NCBI GenBank assembly: GCA_001768195.1
Contig: MENI01000112.1
Span: 16,261 to 80,260 of the forward strand
DNA length: 64,000 bases
Origin: Bacteroidetes bacterium GWA2_40_15
Lineage (GTDB): Bacteria > Bacteroidota > Bacteroidia > Bacteroidales > VadinHA17
Direction of reading: 5' to 3'
Positions 25,634-35,006 of the stretch are shown here, one piece after another. Numbering within the stretch: position 1 is the first letter of the stretch; every line of letters begins with the position of its first letter. The notes below the pieces were generated by a model. That model did not search any database. It was given only the letters and a program-made list of their open reading frames with translations, and was not told the DNA's origin. Position numbers and translations under genes: made by a program.

Positions 25634-26089
25634 ATGAAAACACGACCGGTAATTTTGGTAGTAGTAACTCTTATAATTGGATTTTTCCTCGGAATGCTTA
25701 CTTCTGCACAGATCAGGAACTACCGACTGAAGCCTGTACGGGTTTTCTATTCCGAAGAGAAATTCAGGCAGGGAATGTATCAGGCCATACAACCTGATGA
25801 GGGGCAGAAAGTTAAGATCGATGCAATACTTGATAAGTACTCAAAAATGAACAGTGAGGCAACTGCAGCATTCAGAAAAGAATTTGAAACCAGGATGGAT
25901 AAGTTCAGAAACGAGTTGGATTCAAATCTTACTCCGGAACAGATCGTAAGATTAAAGGAGCTGGATGAGCAACGCCGGAAAATGATGAAGTCACACAGGA
26001 ATGGCCGTAGAAATGATTACGATGAGCATAAAAGGGGAGAAAGGCAAAGACCAGGAAGTGATACTGCCGGCTTACGCAATACTGAATAA
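25634..26089 (+). CDS. Spy/CpxP-like periplasmic protein
   Basis: 151 residues. A membrane anchor or signal (PVILVVVTLIIGFFLGMLTSAQI) is followed by an all-helical charged domain with FRQGMYQAIQPDEGQKVKIDAILDKYSK and LDSNLTPEQIVRLKELDEQRRK. The LTPEQ-containing helix pattern is seen in Spy, CpxP and ZraP periplasmic chaperones or metal sensors. It is third in the sigma operon, and its end overlaps the convergent TPR gene by 18 bases. Confidence 0.65.
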   Translation: MKTRPVILVVVTLIIGFFLGMLTSAQIRNYRLKPVRVFYSEEKFRQGMYQAIQPDEGQKVKIDAILDKYSKMNSEATAAFRKEFETRMDKFRNELDSNLTPEQIVRLKELDEQRRKMMKSHRNGRRNDYDEHKRGERQRPGSDTAGLRNTE

Positions 26090-28300
26090 AAGATAATCCA
26101 GCAGAATTGGGAGATCATCAGGATTAACTCCCAGCGATGTTAGCAGCTCCTGATCTCCGGCAAAAATAGTTATGAATTGCTCCTTTGTAATTTCATCAGA
26201 GCTGATACTCTGCCTGTAAAGATCCACAGCTACTCTTTTTTCCCCGTTGCACAGTGCAAGGTGCCCTTTATTTATGAGATCATGTGCAGTAAGTTTGCCG
26301 GCCGACAGCCGGTCATAATATTTTTCTGAATCCTCAAACCTGCCAAGGGCAAAATAGCAATATGCTATTGGCCTGAGTATCTTTAAGTTCTCAGGTTCCC
26401 TGTACTCAACCCTGAAGTAATTTTTAAGCGCCTGGTCATAATCTTTAAGGTCGAGATAACAATGGGCCGTCATTATTACTGTATGTATATTCTCCGGTTC
26501 CATATTACCTGCCTGAAGATAATACTCAAGAGCCTCTTCGGTCCTGCCAAGTCTCCTGAGGCAGAGACCTATTTTTTTCAGAGTCCATGCTTTTCTGTCG
26601 ATAAGTTCGGCTCTCCTGTAATAAATCAGGGCATCTTCATAGTCAGCATTCTCCTGGTAGCAGTAAGCTATTTTTTCATATAGCTGTGCGTTATCAGGTT
26701 TGGAAATGACATGTTTCAGATAAAGGATCAGTGCATCATCATAAAAATTCTTGCTGAAGAAATAGTCAGCAAGTCCGGCTTCTGCATCTTCAGTATTACC
26801 TGTCATACGGAAAAACTCTGAATTATAGATATCCATTCTGCCGGAGAAAATATCTTCAAATTCTTTCTTGTAAGGTGATAATTTGAAAAATCTGTAAAAA
26901 TCCTGCAGATACTGCGTTACATTTATCCTGAAATTCCTGTAAGAATCTATCGATTCTTCATCATTTAATTGCTGTAGTCCTTCCAGTTCCATTCGGAATA
27001 CCTTCAGCATCATGCTTTTCTGAGATGAGGGAAGGTACTTCAGATTCAGAAGAAGTGAATATTTATCGGAATTACATATGAACGGTGTTTTATAGAGTGC
27101 TTCCGAAAGTTCATTGGTGCCGGGGCCAAGTATCTCGTCCCTGTATATCTCATTCACTGTTTCATGATCGGGATAGAATGGAACGAACCAGTTCTGGAAA
27201 TCCTTGAAGAAGTCGAAATGTTTCATATTTGCAAATGCCGACATGTATACATCTGCTCCCTCCATCTGCAGCCTGGTAAGGTCTTCCATAGTCTTGAATA
27301 TCTCCTCGGAATCATTGAACATGGCTGCCCAGTCTGGATTTTTACCTTCGGTTTTTTCCCTGGGCAGAATATTGTCGAGATCAAGCTTTTCTTCTATCTG
27401 CGGTTTTAGTTTTGCAACCTGTGGCAATATTTCATCATGAAGTTTTCTGGCAAGCATTTCGGTCTCTCTCGACCTGATAGTCTGAAGTACAATTATTCTG
27501 CAATGTTCCCTGAATTTTGAGTTCCGGCTCATTTTTTTGATCCTTTTGCCAATCTCCGGATATAATAAAATCCTGTCATTGTAGTAATGCAGGTTCAGTA
27601 TCAGCCCTGAAAGCGCCCTTTCCATAACCTGCTCCTGCGATGCTTCATATATGTCAAGCAGATACATTATCTTTTCTGTCTGCCAGGTTCTTAATGAACT
27701 GAGAGTGAGAGCTGAGGTGAAAAGACTTGCTTCATGCCACCTGAATTTTCCTGATGTAAGAATAATGCTGATCAGACTCTCTTCTGCTTCGCCGTAATAA
27801 TCGGTAAGCCATAAGTGGTTGAAAATATTACTGATAAGACGCTTATGTTTGTTTGATATCTCAGAATCAGGATCGGGATTTATCTCATTGCTAAGCTTTA
27901 GCCATTCATCAAGTTCTGATTTAAACATAAGGTCATCGACTGTCTCAACTATCGACTTTCCGGTTAGTCTCAGTTCTTTTTCCGTCTGTTGTTTAACCCA
28001 GTATGTATGCCATCCTGAAAAATGTGACAATATGTCCTGTCTGACTCGGTCCGATAATCTGAGTATTGACTGTATAAGTTTCAGATATATCTTATTCCGC
28101 TCCGGGTCGTTTATGCCATCAATGGTATAGGAAAGCATGTTCCTGTAAGTCATAACAATATTCTCATAGTCATCGTGCAGATCGCCCGATGAAGTGAAGA
28201 CTATCATCTTTGAGAGGATATCAAGGCTTTGCTTGATTTTCTTTTCAGAAACCAATTGGCAAATCCTCCTGTGAAGCTGTATAACTTTTACTATTTCCAT
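26072..28300 (-). CDS. Large tetratricopeptide-repeat protein
   Basis: 742 residues, soluble, with no signal peptide. The first 450 residues are helical, with charged solvent faces and no recognised domain. From about residue 500 there are at least five TPR units: LYEKIAYCYQENADYEDALIYYRRAELID, KKIGLCLRRLGRTEEALEYYLQA, VIMTAHCYLDLKDYDQALKNYFRV, LRPIAYCYFALGRFEDSEKYYDRL. TPRs mediate protein contacts. No partner is evident from the neighbours. Confidence 0.85.
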   Translation of the reverse strand: MEIVKVIQLHRRICQLVSEKKIKQSLDILSKMIVFTSSGDLHDDYENIVMTYRNMLSYTIDGINDPERNKIYLKLIQSILRLSDRVRQDILSHFSGWHTYWVKQQTEKELRLTGKSIVETVDDLMFKSELDEWLKLSNEINPDPDSEISNKHKRLISNIFNHLWLTDYYGEAEESLISIILTSGKFRWHEASLFTSALTLSSLRTWQTEKIMYLLDIYEASQEQVMERALSGLILNLHYYNDRILLYPEIGKRIKKMSRNSKFREHCRIIVLQTIRSRETEMLARKLHDEILPQVAKLKPQIEEKLDLDNILPREKTEGKNPDWAAMFNDSEEIFKTMEDLTRLQMEGADVYMSAFANMKHFDFFKDFQNWFVPFYPDHETVNEIYRDEILGPGTNELSEALYKTPFICNSDKYSLLLNLKYLPSSQKSMMLKVFRMELEGLQQLNDEESIDSYRNFRINVTQYLQDFYRFFKLSPYKKEFEDIFSGRMDIYNSEFFRMTGNTEDAEAGLADYFFSKNFYDDALILYLKHVISKPDNAQLYEKIAYCYQENADYEDALIYYRRAELIDRKAWTLKKIGLCLRRLGRTEEALEYYLQAGNMEPENIHTVIMTAHCYLDLKDYDQALKNYFRVEYREPENLKILRPIAYCYFALGRFEDSEKYYDRLSAGKLTAHDLINKGHLALCNGEKRVAVDLYRQSISSDEITKEQFITIFAGDQELLTSLGVNPDDLPILLDYLLFSIA

Positions 28301-28350
28301 ATTGAAAGAGAGACTGCAACAATCAGACCAATCATAATCATGTCATTTTA

Positions 28351-28976
28351 TCAGAAATTGTAGCCAAGACTTATAAAGGCTTTTAAACTGCTGAAATGTT
28401 GCTCATCGGGATGAAATCCTGTCATGGTTATCTGATCATCTGAATATACACTGTTGCCATTTATTTCAATCTTATCAAAGGTTAAAGAACTTTTGTCAAG
28501 AATGTAAGGAGTTGGTTGCCTTTCCCCCAGGCTGTTCAGTGAATCGGCAAGCTTTCTGAATCTGTCTTTAAACGGGAGTGCTGCGATATACCCAGAAGTG
28601 ATAAGTGAATCAACATTATTGAAGTCAGTTACGGAAAACCGCTCCACATCCGCTTTTCAACTCCACTTTACGGTATGTTATGATGTCAGTTGCGTTGCAC
28701 ATGAACGGGATCGGAAGGGAATACAACCTTCTTTGCAGTCATAGGCAGTGACACTATACTGTTATAAGAATGAGCTTTCTCCATCACCTTTATAACGCCG
28801 AGATGAGCTATCCCATGCGCTCCTCCTCCGCTCAGAACCAACCCGATGGAAGGACGTTTTGATGCATCCTGGGAATATCCCGACTCGAACGGCTGTAATA
28901 ACAAGGTTGCTACTAAACAAAAACAAGTTGTAATCTTTCGGAATGTAAAAGGGTTATAAAAGGGAATTGTTTTCAT
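28351..28976 (-). pseudogene. Patatin-like phospholipase with outer membrane barrel, multiply deleted
   Basis: The N-terminus is convincing: a signal peptide, then RPSIGLVLSGGGAHGIAHLGVIKVMEKA, the patatin oxyanion-hole loop. The nucleophile segment (GxSxG) is missing; the frame jumps to YNSIVSLPMTAKKVVFPS, which belongs about 60-70 residues further on in relatives, then shifts. A second piece in another frame, ADVERFSVTDFNNVDSLI...GYIAALPFKDRFRKLADSLN, corresponds to the end of the patatin domain and the start of the POTRA region. The final ISLGYNF is a barrel C-terminus. A gene normally over 2.2 kb is reduced to about 0.6 kb by at least three deletions. Confidence 0.8.
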
Positions 28977-29036
28977 AGATATTAAAGTAACTCTTTCAGG
29001 ATATTGTTATTGTGTGCGCAAGTTAGTTCTTTTAAG

Positions 29037-29044
29037 TATTTTTG
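29037..29044 (+). promoter_or_regulatory. -7 box of the ygiQ-like gene, close to its start codon
   Basis: TATTTTTG matches TANNTTTG and ends 4 bases before the GTG at 29049. Initiation about 6 bases downstream would make the transcript essentially leaderless. No -33 TTG at 18-20 bases. Confidence 0.4.
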
Positions 29045-29048
29045 TAGC

Positions 29049-30863
29049 GTGAATAATGAACTGATTTTTGGCAAGGAGTGGCTTCCAACAACGAAAAAGG
29101 AGGTTGAATCACTGGGATGGGATGAGCTGGATGTTATCCTTTTCAGCGGAGATGCCTATGTTGACCATCCCTCATTCGGTCCAGCTGTAATCGCAAGAGT
29201 GATTGAAAATGCAGGTTTCAGGGTTGCAGTTGTCCCACAGCCAAACTGGAAGGATGACCTCAGGGATTTCAGGAAGCTGGGCAGACCAAAGTACTTCTTC
29301 GGAGTAACTGCCGGGAACATGGATTCAATGGTCAACCACTACACAGCTGCAATCAGGCTGCGATCAGATGATGCCTATACTCCGGGAGGAAAAGCTGGCT
29401 TCAGACCTGATTATCCTTCTGTTGTTTACACTAAAATATTAAAAGAGCTTTTCCCTGATGTTCCGGTTGTTATCGGAGGTATTGAAGCCTCTATGCGGCG
29501 CCTCACACACTATGATTACTGGAAAAACAGGGTAGAACCATCAATACTCAACAGCAGCGGTGCAGACTTGCTTATATATGGTATGGGTGAACAACCAATC
29601 AGGGAGGTGCTCCGGCTTCTTTCAAAAGGAGTCCCGTTCACTTCACTGAGGACAATCCCGCAAACTTCATTATTGATAAAACGTGAAGATTCATTACCTG
29701 CTCAGAATATGTGGAAGGATATAAACCTTCACTCATTTGAGCAGTGCCGTGATGATAAAAAGCTGTTTTCAGAAAACTTTGTAAAGTTTGAGAAAGAATC
29801 CAACAAGATAGAATCATCCAGGCTTATCGAAGCTGCCGGTGACCTTAAGGTTATAGTAAATCCGCCTTTTCCTCCCATGACTGAAGAGGAAGCCGGTATG
29901 ACGTATGAACTTCCTTTTATGTACAGACCTCATCCAAAGTATAATAAAAAAGGAGACATCCCTGCTTATGAGATGATCAGATTCTCTGTCAACTTACACA
30001 GGGGGTGCTTTGGAGGATGCAGTTTTTGTGCAATTGCCGCACATCAGGGAAAACAGATAGTAAGCCGTTCCGAAGAATCCATTCTCAAAGAGGTGAAGAT
30101 GCTGGCAAGTATGCCTGATTTCAAGGGTTATCTGTCTGACCTTGGCGGCCCTTCTGCAAACATGTACAGGATGAAAGGCAGGGATATGGATCTTTGCAAA
30201 ACCTGTTCAAGGCCATCATGCATTTGGCCTGCTGTTTGTAAGAATCTGAATACCAGCCATAAGCAGTTAACTGATCTTTACAGAAAAGTGGACAAAACAA
30301 ATGGTATAAAGAAATCATTTGTTGGCAGCGGTGTCAGGTACGATCTGCTTTTTCCTGAGTGGAACAAAGGTGCCGGCAGGGATGAAGGCGAGTATCTTGA
30401 AGAGCTTATCACAAAACATGTATCAGGAAGACTGAAGGTAGCACCGGAACACACCTCTCCGGGTGTTTTGTATGAAATGAGAAAAGCGCCGTTTGAGCTT
30501 TACCGGAAACTTAAGAACAGGTTCGACAGCATAAAGAAGAGACATGGACTTAAGTATGAGCTTATTCCATATTTCATCTCTTCGCATCCCGGTTGTACTG
30601 ATGCAGATATGAAAGAACTTGTTTCAGAGGTAAAAAGTCTTGGTATAAAACCGGAACAGGTACAGGATTTTACTCCAACCCCCATGACCCTGGCTACCAC
30701 AATTTATTACACAGGTATTAACCCTTACACCGGCAAAAAGGTTTATGTGGCCAGGAGTATTGATGATAAAAGAAAGCAGAAGGAGTATTTCTTTTGGTAT
30801 AAGAAAGGGCACAACGGCGCAAAGGTTCTGGTTCCCCTCCGCGGGGATAGGGGTGGGTTTTAA
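29049..30863 (+). CDS. YgiQ-family radical SAM protein
   Basis: 604 residues from GTG at 29049, giving NNELIFGKEWLPTTKKE, the expected family N-terminus; a TTG at 29004 would add 15 residues but lies upstream of the likely promoter. An N-terminal B12-like fold (ELDVILFSGDAYVDHPSFG) is followed by the radical SAM cluster motif RGCFGGCSFCAI, Cys320, Cys324 and Cys327. The C-terminal PTPMTLATTIYYTGINPYTG is a YgiQ signature. Substrate unknown. The gene ends at a perfect palindrome shared with the convergent hydrogenase operon. Confidence 0.9.
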   Translation: MNNELIFGKEWLPTTKKEVESLGWDELDVILFSGDAYVDHPSFGPAVIARVIENAGFRVAVVPQPNWKDDLRDFRKLGRPKYFFGVTAGNMDSMVNHYTAAIRLRSDDAYTPGGKAGFRPDYPSVVYTKILKELFPDVPVVIGGIEASMRRLTHYDYWKNRVEPSILNSSGADLLIYGMGEQPIREVLRLLSKGVPFTSLRTIPQTSLLIKREDSLPAQNMWKDINLHSFEQCRDDKKLFSENFVKFEKESNKIESSRLIEAAGDLKVIVNPPFPPMTEEEAGMTYELPFMYRPHPKYNKKGDIPAYEMIRFSVNLHRGCFGGCSFCAIAAHQGKQIVSRSEESILKEVKMLASMPDFKGYLSDLGGPSANMYRMKGRDMDLCKTCSRPSCIWPAVCKNLNTSHKQLTDLYRKVDKTNGIKKSFVGSGVRYDLLFPEWNKGAGRDEGEYLEELITKHVSGRLKVAPEHTSPGVLYEMRKAPFELYRKLKNRFDSIKKRHGLKYELIPYFISSHPGCTDADMKELVSEVKSLGIKPEQVQDFTPTPMTLATTIYYTGINPYTGKKVYVARSIDDKRKQKEYFFWYKKGHNGAKVLVPLRGDRGGF

Positions 30864-30897
30864 AAGTAGGGACATGCCATGGCATGTCCCTACTTTT
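30862..30897. repeat. 36-bp perfect palindrome containing copy 2 of the 28-bp repeat
   Basis: AAAAGTAGGGACATGCCA followed by its exact reverse complement. The inner 28 bases (30866-30893) equal the palindrome at 18879-18906. It overlaps the ygiQ stop (30861-30863) and the stop of the convergent hydrogenase subunit (30890-30892). The flanking A and T runs make it a good bidirectional terminator. Confidence 0.92.
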
Positions 30898-31375
30898 CAT
30901 ATTCCTTCAGGATGCCCTTAATATCATCAGGTGCAACCCTGCCATAGGTTTTATCACCGACAAGTACAACAGGGGCAAGGCCGCAGGCGCCAACACACCT
31001 CAGACTTGACAGTGAGAATTTGTTGTCACTGGTGGTCCCTCCAACCTGTATCTTAAGCTCTTTCCTGAATTCTTCAAGGACTTTCTCCGCACCTCTGACA
31101 TAACATGCCGTTCCCATGCAAATGCTTATAGGATGTTTACCTTTCGGTGTCATTGTAAAGAAGGAGTAGAATGTTACTACTCCATACACCTTCGCCACAG
31201 GTACGTTAAGATGCCCGGACACGACCTCCTGAACCTCCGCGGGCAGATATCCGAAATGTTCCTGACATGAGTGCAAAACATTAATCAGTTCCTGCGGGTC
31301 ACTATTAAACTTTGAACATGTCGCTTTGATAAAGTCCACATCTTCATTCCTTAATTCTATTTTTATGCTTGACAT
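30890..31375 (-). CDS. hydC: NADH-dependent [FeFe] hydrogenase, NuoE-like [2Fe-2S] subunit
   Basis: 161 residues. A thioredoxin-like [2Fe-2S] domain has Cys86, Cys91 (CMGTACYVRGA), Cys127 and Cys131 (RCVGACGLAP); the N-terminal helical part has SCQEHFGYLPAEV, as in NuoE. It passes electrons between the flavin subunit and the hydrogenase. It is the last gene of the operon hndB-like, NuoF-like, HydA, NuoE-like, which places NuoE last rather than first as in many relatives. Its stop codon lies in the terminating palindrome. Confidence 0.92.
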   Translation of the reverse strand: MSSIKIELRNEDVDFIKATCSKFNSDPQELINVLHSCQEHFGYLPAEVQEVVSGHLNVPVAKVYGVVTFYSFFTMTPKGKHPISICMGTACYVRGAEKVLEEFRKELKIQVGGTTSDNKFSLSSLRCVGACGLAPVVLVGDKTYGRVAPDDIKGILKEYEK

Positions 31376-31410
31376 AACCGTGAATTTTATATTGACCTTT
31401 TATTTTATAT

Positions 31411-33189
31411 CTATTTTTTGACGATGATCTTTTTCTTTTTGTCAAAGTAGTGAGTATGAAGCAAATGATGAGCTTTTTCGCTTCCCGGTTTTCCGAGGAA
31501 CTCATCATAAAGCTTTATTATGAAAGGATTTTCATGAGACTTTCTTAAAGGCTTTTTCCTGTCTTCAGCGTATATCGCAGCAGCTCTCGCCTTAATTATC
31601 TCAGAGTTTCCGTGGTGCAATGGTTGTCCGCCTCCGCCGATGCATCCTCCGGGGCAAGCCATAACTTCGATAGCATGGAATTGAGATTTTCCTGATCTTA
31701 CCTCGTCAAGTAGTTTTCTTGCATTACCAAGTCCGTGGGCAATTCCGATATTAACAGGAAGCCCGTTAAAATCTATGGTTGCTGAGCGAACACCTTCCAT
31801 TCCCCGTAGTTCAGTAAAATCAATTCTTTCGAGTTTTTTTCCGGTGTAAACTTCATAAGCTGTTCTACATGCTGCTTCTATTACACCACCGGTTGCACCA
31901 AAAATAACACCTGCACCGGTAGATTCCCCGAGTGGTGCATCAAACTCCTCATCATGAAGATTTTTAATATCGATATTTGCCTGTTTTATGAAATTGGCAA
32001 GCTCCCTGGTTGAAATAGAATAGTCAACATCAGGATTGCCATCAACAGAGAATTCATCTCTCTGACATTCATATTTTTTGGCCAGACATGGCATGATTGA
32101 AACAACCACCATATCTTTACGGTTTATTCCGATCTTATCGGCAAAATATGACTTGGCAATAGCGCCGAACATCTGTTGCGGGGATTTTGCAGTAGAGGGT
32201 ACATCCTTAAGGTCAGGAAAATAATGTTCGAAAAAGTTAACCCAGCCGGGGCAGCATGAGGTAAGTATAGGGATCCTGGCAGTTTTGTCGCCTTTGAGAT
32301 GCCTGGTAAGCCTGTCCAGAAGCTCAGTACCCTCTTCCATAATGGTAAGATCAGCTGCAAAGTCAGTATCAAACACATAGTCGAAACCAAGTGCCCTGAG
32401 GGCTGCTGTCATTTTACCTGTAACAATACTTCCCGGTGCCAGTCCGAATTCTTCACCAAGTGCAACACGAACTGCAGGAGCAGTCTGTACAACAACAGTT
32501 TTGGTTGGATCATTCAGAGCCCTCAGAACCTGGGGAACATGATTAACCTCAGTAAGTGCCCCGGTAGGGCATACTGAAACGCACTGACCACAATATGTGC
32601 ATGTCGAGTATTCAAGATTTTGCTCGAATGCAGGCGCCACAGTTGCCATGAAGCCCCTGTTTACAGCCGACAGAGCCCCGACAGTCTGTACTTCATTACA
32701 CATCATTTCGCAACGACGGCACATGATGCATTTATCAAGATCCCTGATGATTGAGGGTGAAGTATCTTTTCTGTAAGTTGATGTTGCCGCAAATTCCTGT
32801 CCCGGAATCTCCCGTATACCCAACCGGTGCGACATATCCTGTAATTCACAATTACCTGATTTGGAGCAGACCAGACAATCTTTGGGATGGTCGGAGAGGA
32901 TGAATTCCATTACGGTCCTGCGTGCATTAAGTACTCTTGTAGAATGTGTTTTTACTTTCATCCCGGGCTCACATTTTGTTGAGCATGTGGGAGCAAGGTT
33001 TCTGCGTCCTTCAACTTCAGCCACGCATATACGGCAACCCGCAGGGTTATTTTCAATACCCATGTCATGCAGTTCCATATAACAGAGTGTCGGGATATCA
33101 ATCCCCAGCTCCCTTGCGGCTTTATATATTGTAGTACCCCTGTGTACATCAATCTCCTTATTATCAATAGTAAGCTTTATTGTTTCCAT
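31411..33189 (-). CDS. hydA: Catalytic [FeFe] hydrogenase subunit
   Basis: 592 residues. An N-terminal [2Fe-2S] domain has Cys36, 51, 54 and 69; a His-Cys [4Fe-4S] site has His101, Cys105, 108 and 114; two [4Fe-4S] clusters have Cys154/157/160/164 and Cys197/200/203/207. The H-cluster motifs are all intact: TSCCPGW (Cys312 for proton transfer, Cys313 ligand), MPCLAKKYE (Cys368) and ACPGGCIGGGGQP (Cys512, Cys516). A C-terminal small-subunit-like tail follows. With the NuoE- and NuoF-like partners this fits the NAD-linked, possibly electron-bifurcating group that couples H2 evolution to NADH and reduced ferredoxin. No maturases (HydE/F/G) are in the window. Confidence 0.96.
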   Translation of the reverse strand: METIKLTIDNKEIDVHRGTTIYKAARELGIDIPTLCYMELHDMGIENNPAGCRICVAEVEGRRNLAPTCSTKCEPGMKVKTHSTRVLNARRTVMEFILSDHPKDCLVCSKSGNCELQDMSHRLGIREIPGQEFAATSTYRKDTSPSIIRDLDKCIMCRRCEMMCNEVQTVGALSAVNRGFMATVAPAFEQNLEYSTCTYCGQCVSVCPTGALTEVNHVPQVLRALNDPTKTVVVQTAPAVRVALGEEFGLAPGSIVTGKMTAALRALGFDYVFDTDFAADLTIMEEGTELLDRLTRHLKGDKTARIPILTSCCPGWVNFFEHYFPDLKDVPSTAKSPQQMFGAIAKSYFADKIGINRKDMVVVSIMPCLAKKYECQRDEFSVDGNPDVDYSISTRELANFIKQANIDIKNLHDEEFDAPLGESTGAGVIFGATGGVIEAACRTAYEVYTGKKLERIDFTELRGMEGVRSATIDFNGLPVNIGIAHGLGNARKLLDEVRSGKSQFHAIEVMACPGGCIGGGGQPLHHGNSEIIKARAAAIYAEDRKKPLRKSHENPFIIKLYDEFLGKPGSEKAHHLLHTHYFDKKKKIIVKK

Positions 33190-33200
33190 TATTTTCTTGA

Positions 33201-34994
33201 TTAACTGATATATATTGCATCAAACTTACATTTCTCCATACATGCACCGCACTTTATACAGGTAGCAGAATTGATCAGATGGACCTCTTTCCTTTCTCCG
33301 GTAATGGCATTAACCGGGCAAACCCTTGCGCATGCTGTACATCCGACACAATTATCGAGATTAATAATATATTCCATCAGGCTCTTGCACTGACCTGCAG
33401 GACACTTCTTGTGTGTAACATGAGCAACATACTCTTCCCTGAAATTATCCATCATCGACAGTACCGGGTTGGGGGATGTCTGACCAAGACCGCAAAGAGA
33501 AGTGTCTTTTATAACAAGGCTCATATTTTTCAGCCTGTCGAGGTCGGCCAGAGATCCTTTTCCCTCACATATCTGTCCGAGCAGCTCATGAAGTCTTTTA
33601 TTGCCAATCCGGCACGGAGCACACTTTCCGCACGATTCTTCAACTGTGAATTCAAGGAAGAATTTAGCCATAGAAACCATGCAGTCATCCTCATCAAGGA
33701 CAATCATTGCTCCTGAACCCATCATTGAACCTGCTGCTATCAGGTTATCAAAATCGATAGGTGTATCAAGGTGCTTTTCAGTAAGGCATCCTCCCGAAGG
33801 ACCGCCTGTTTGAACTCCCTTGAATTTTTTAACGTTCCTGATGCCTCCTCCGATCTCGAATATCACCTCTCTGAGTGTTGTACCCATAGGCACTTCGATC
33901 AGTCCGACATTATTTATCTTACCGGCAAGGGCAAATACCTTGGTGCCTTTTGATTTTTCTGTCCCTATGCTGCTGTACCATCTGGCTCCTTTCAGTATTA
34001 TGGCTGGAATAGATGCAAAAGTCTCAACATTATTTACGTTGGTTGGCTTATTCCGGTAGCCTGATTCTGCAGGGAAGGGAGGTTTAACTGTAGGTTCTCC
34101 GCGAAGCCCTTCCATGGAGTGAATCAGAGCCGTTTCTTCACCGCATACGAATGCGCCTGCTCCGTATCTGAGGGTAATATCAAAGCTGAATCCTGTTCCA
34201 AAAATATTATCGCCAAGCAGACCGTACTCCCTGGCCTGTCCGATAGCGATCTTTAGTCTCTCTATTGCAAGAGGATATTCAGCACGTATGTAAATCAGAC
34301 CGTCAGAGGCACCAATGCTATAACCGCATATTGCCATCGCTTCAAGTACTGAATGTGGATCGCCTTCCAGAACAGACCTGTCCATGAAAGCTCCGGGGTC
34401 ACCTTCATCAGCATTACATACAACATACTTTTCATCGGATACGTTCTTCCTTGCGAGCTCCCATTTGAGGCCTGTTGAAAAGCCACCTCCTCCGCGGCCT
34501 CTCTGACCTGAATCCTTGACCAGTTTAATTGTCTCTTCCGGACTCATTTCCGTAAGAACTTTACCAAGAGCCTGATATCCATCGCGGGCTATATACTCAT
34601 CGATATTCTCAGGATTAATAAAACCGCAATTCCTGAGAGCTATTCTCATCTGTTTCTTGTAAAAGACCATGTGTTTGGAATCAGAAACAGCCTCTTTTGT
34701 CAGTGGATCTTTGTAAAGGAGCCTGTTAACTTTTCTTCCCTTGATAACATGTTCTTCAACAATTGTCTGCGCATCCTCAGGTTTGACCTGAACGTAAAAT
34801 GTATTATCAGGCATCACTTTAACAATCGGCCCTTTTTCGCAAAAACCAAAACAGCCGGTGAGGATAACCTGTACGGAATCAAGCAATCCCTTTGCTTCAA
34901 GTTCATCCCGTAAATTGCAGACAATAGCATCGCTTTCTGCAGCATGGCAGCCTGTGCCGCCACATACAAGAAGATGCATACTGTATTTCGACAT
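33201..34994 (-). CDS. hydB: NuoF-like flavin subunit of the NAD-linked hydrogenase
   Basis: 597 residues. An N-terminal thioredoxin-like [2Fe-2S] domain has Cys11, Cys16, Cys48 and Cys52. The NuoF core follows, with the FMN/NADH loops RGRGGGGFSTGLKWE and NADEGDPGAFMDR and the [4Fe-4S] motif ESCGKCAPCRIGNKRL. The C-terminus carries two ferredoxin clusters, CVGCTACARVCP and CIKCGACMEKCKF. It oxidises or forms NADH and splits electrons. A strong Shine-Dalgarno (GGAGGA, minus strand, 35001-35006) fills the 12-base gap after the previous gene, which is unusual in this window. Confidence 0.95.
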   Translation of the reverse strand: MSKYSMHLLVCGGTGCHAAESDAIVCNLRDELEAKGLLDSVQVILTGCFGFCEKGPIVKVMPDNTFYVQVKPEDAQTIVEEHVIKGRKVNRLLYKDPLTKEAVSDSKHMVFYKKQMRIALRNCGFINPENIDEYIARDGYQALGKVLTEMSPEETIKLVKDSGQRGRGGGGFSTGLKWELARKNVSDEKYVVCNADEGDPGAFMDRSVLEGDPHSVLEAMAICGYSIGASDGLIYIRAEYPLAIERLKIAIGQAREYGLLGDNIFGTGFSFDITLRYGAGAFVCGEETALIHSMEGLRGEPTVKPPFPAESGYRNKPTNVNNVETFASIPAIILKGARWYSSIGTEKSKGTKVFALAGKINNVGLIEVPMGTTLREVIFEIGGGIRNVKKFKGVQTGGPSGGCLTEKHLDTPIDFDNLIAAGSMMGSGAMIVLDEDDCMVSMAKFFLEFTVEESCGKCAPCRIGNKRLHELLGQICEGKGSLADLDRLKNMSLVIKDTSLCGLGQTSPNPVLSMMDNFREEYVAHVTHKKCPAGQCKSLMEYIINLDNCVGCTACARVCPVNAITGERKEVHLINSATCIKCGACMEKCKFDAIYIS

Positions 34995-35006
34995 AATCTC
35001 TCCTCC

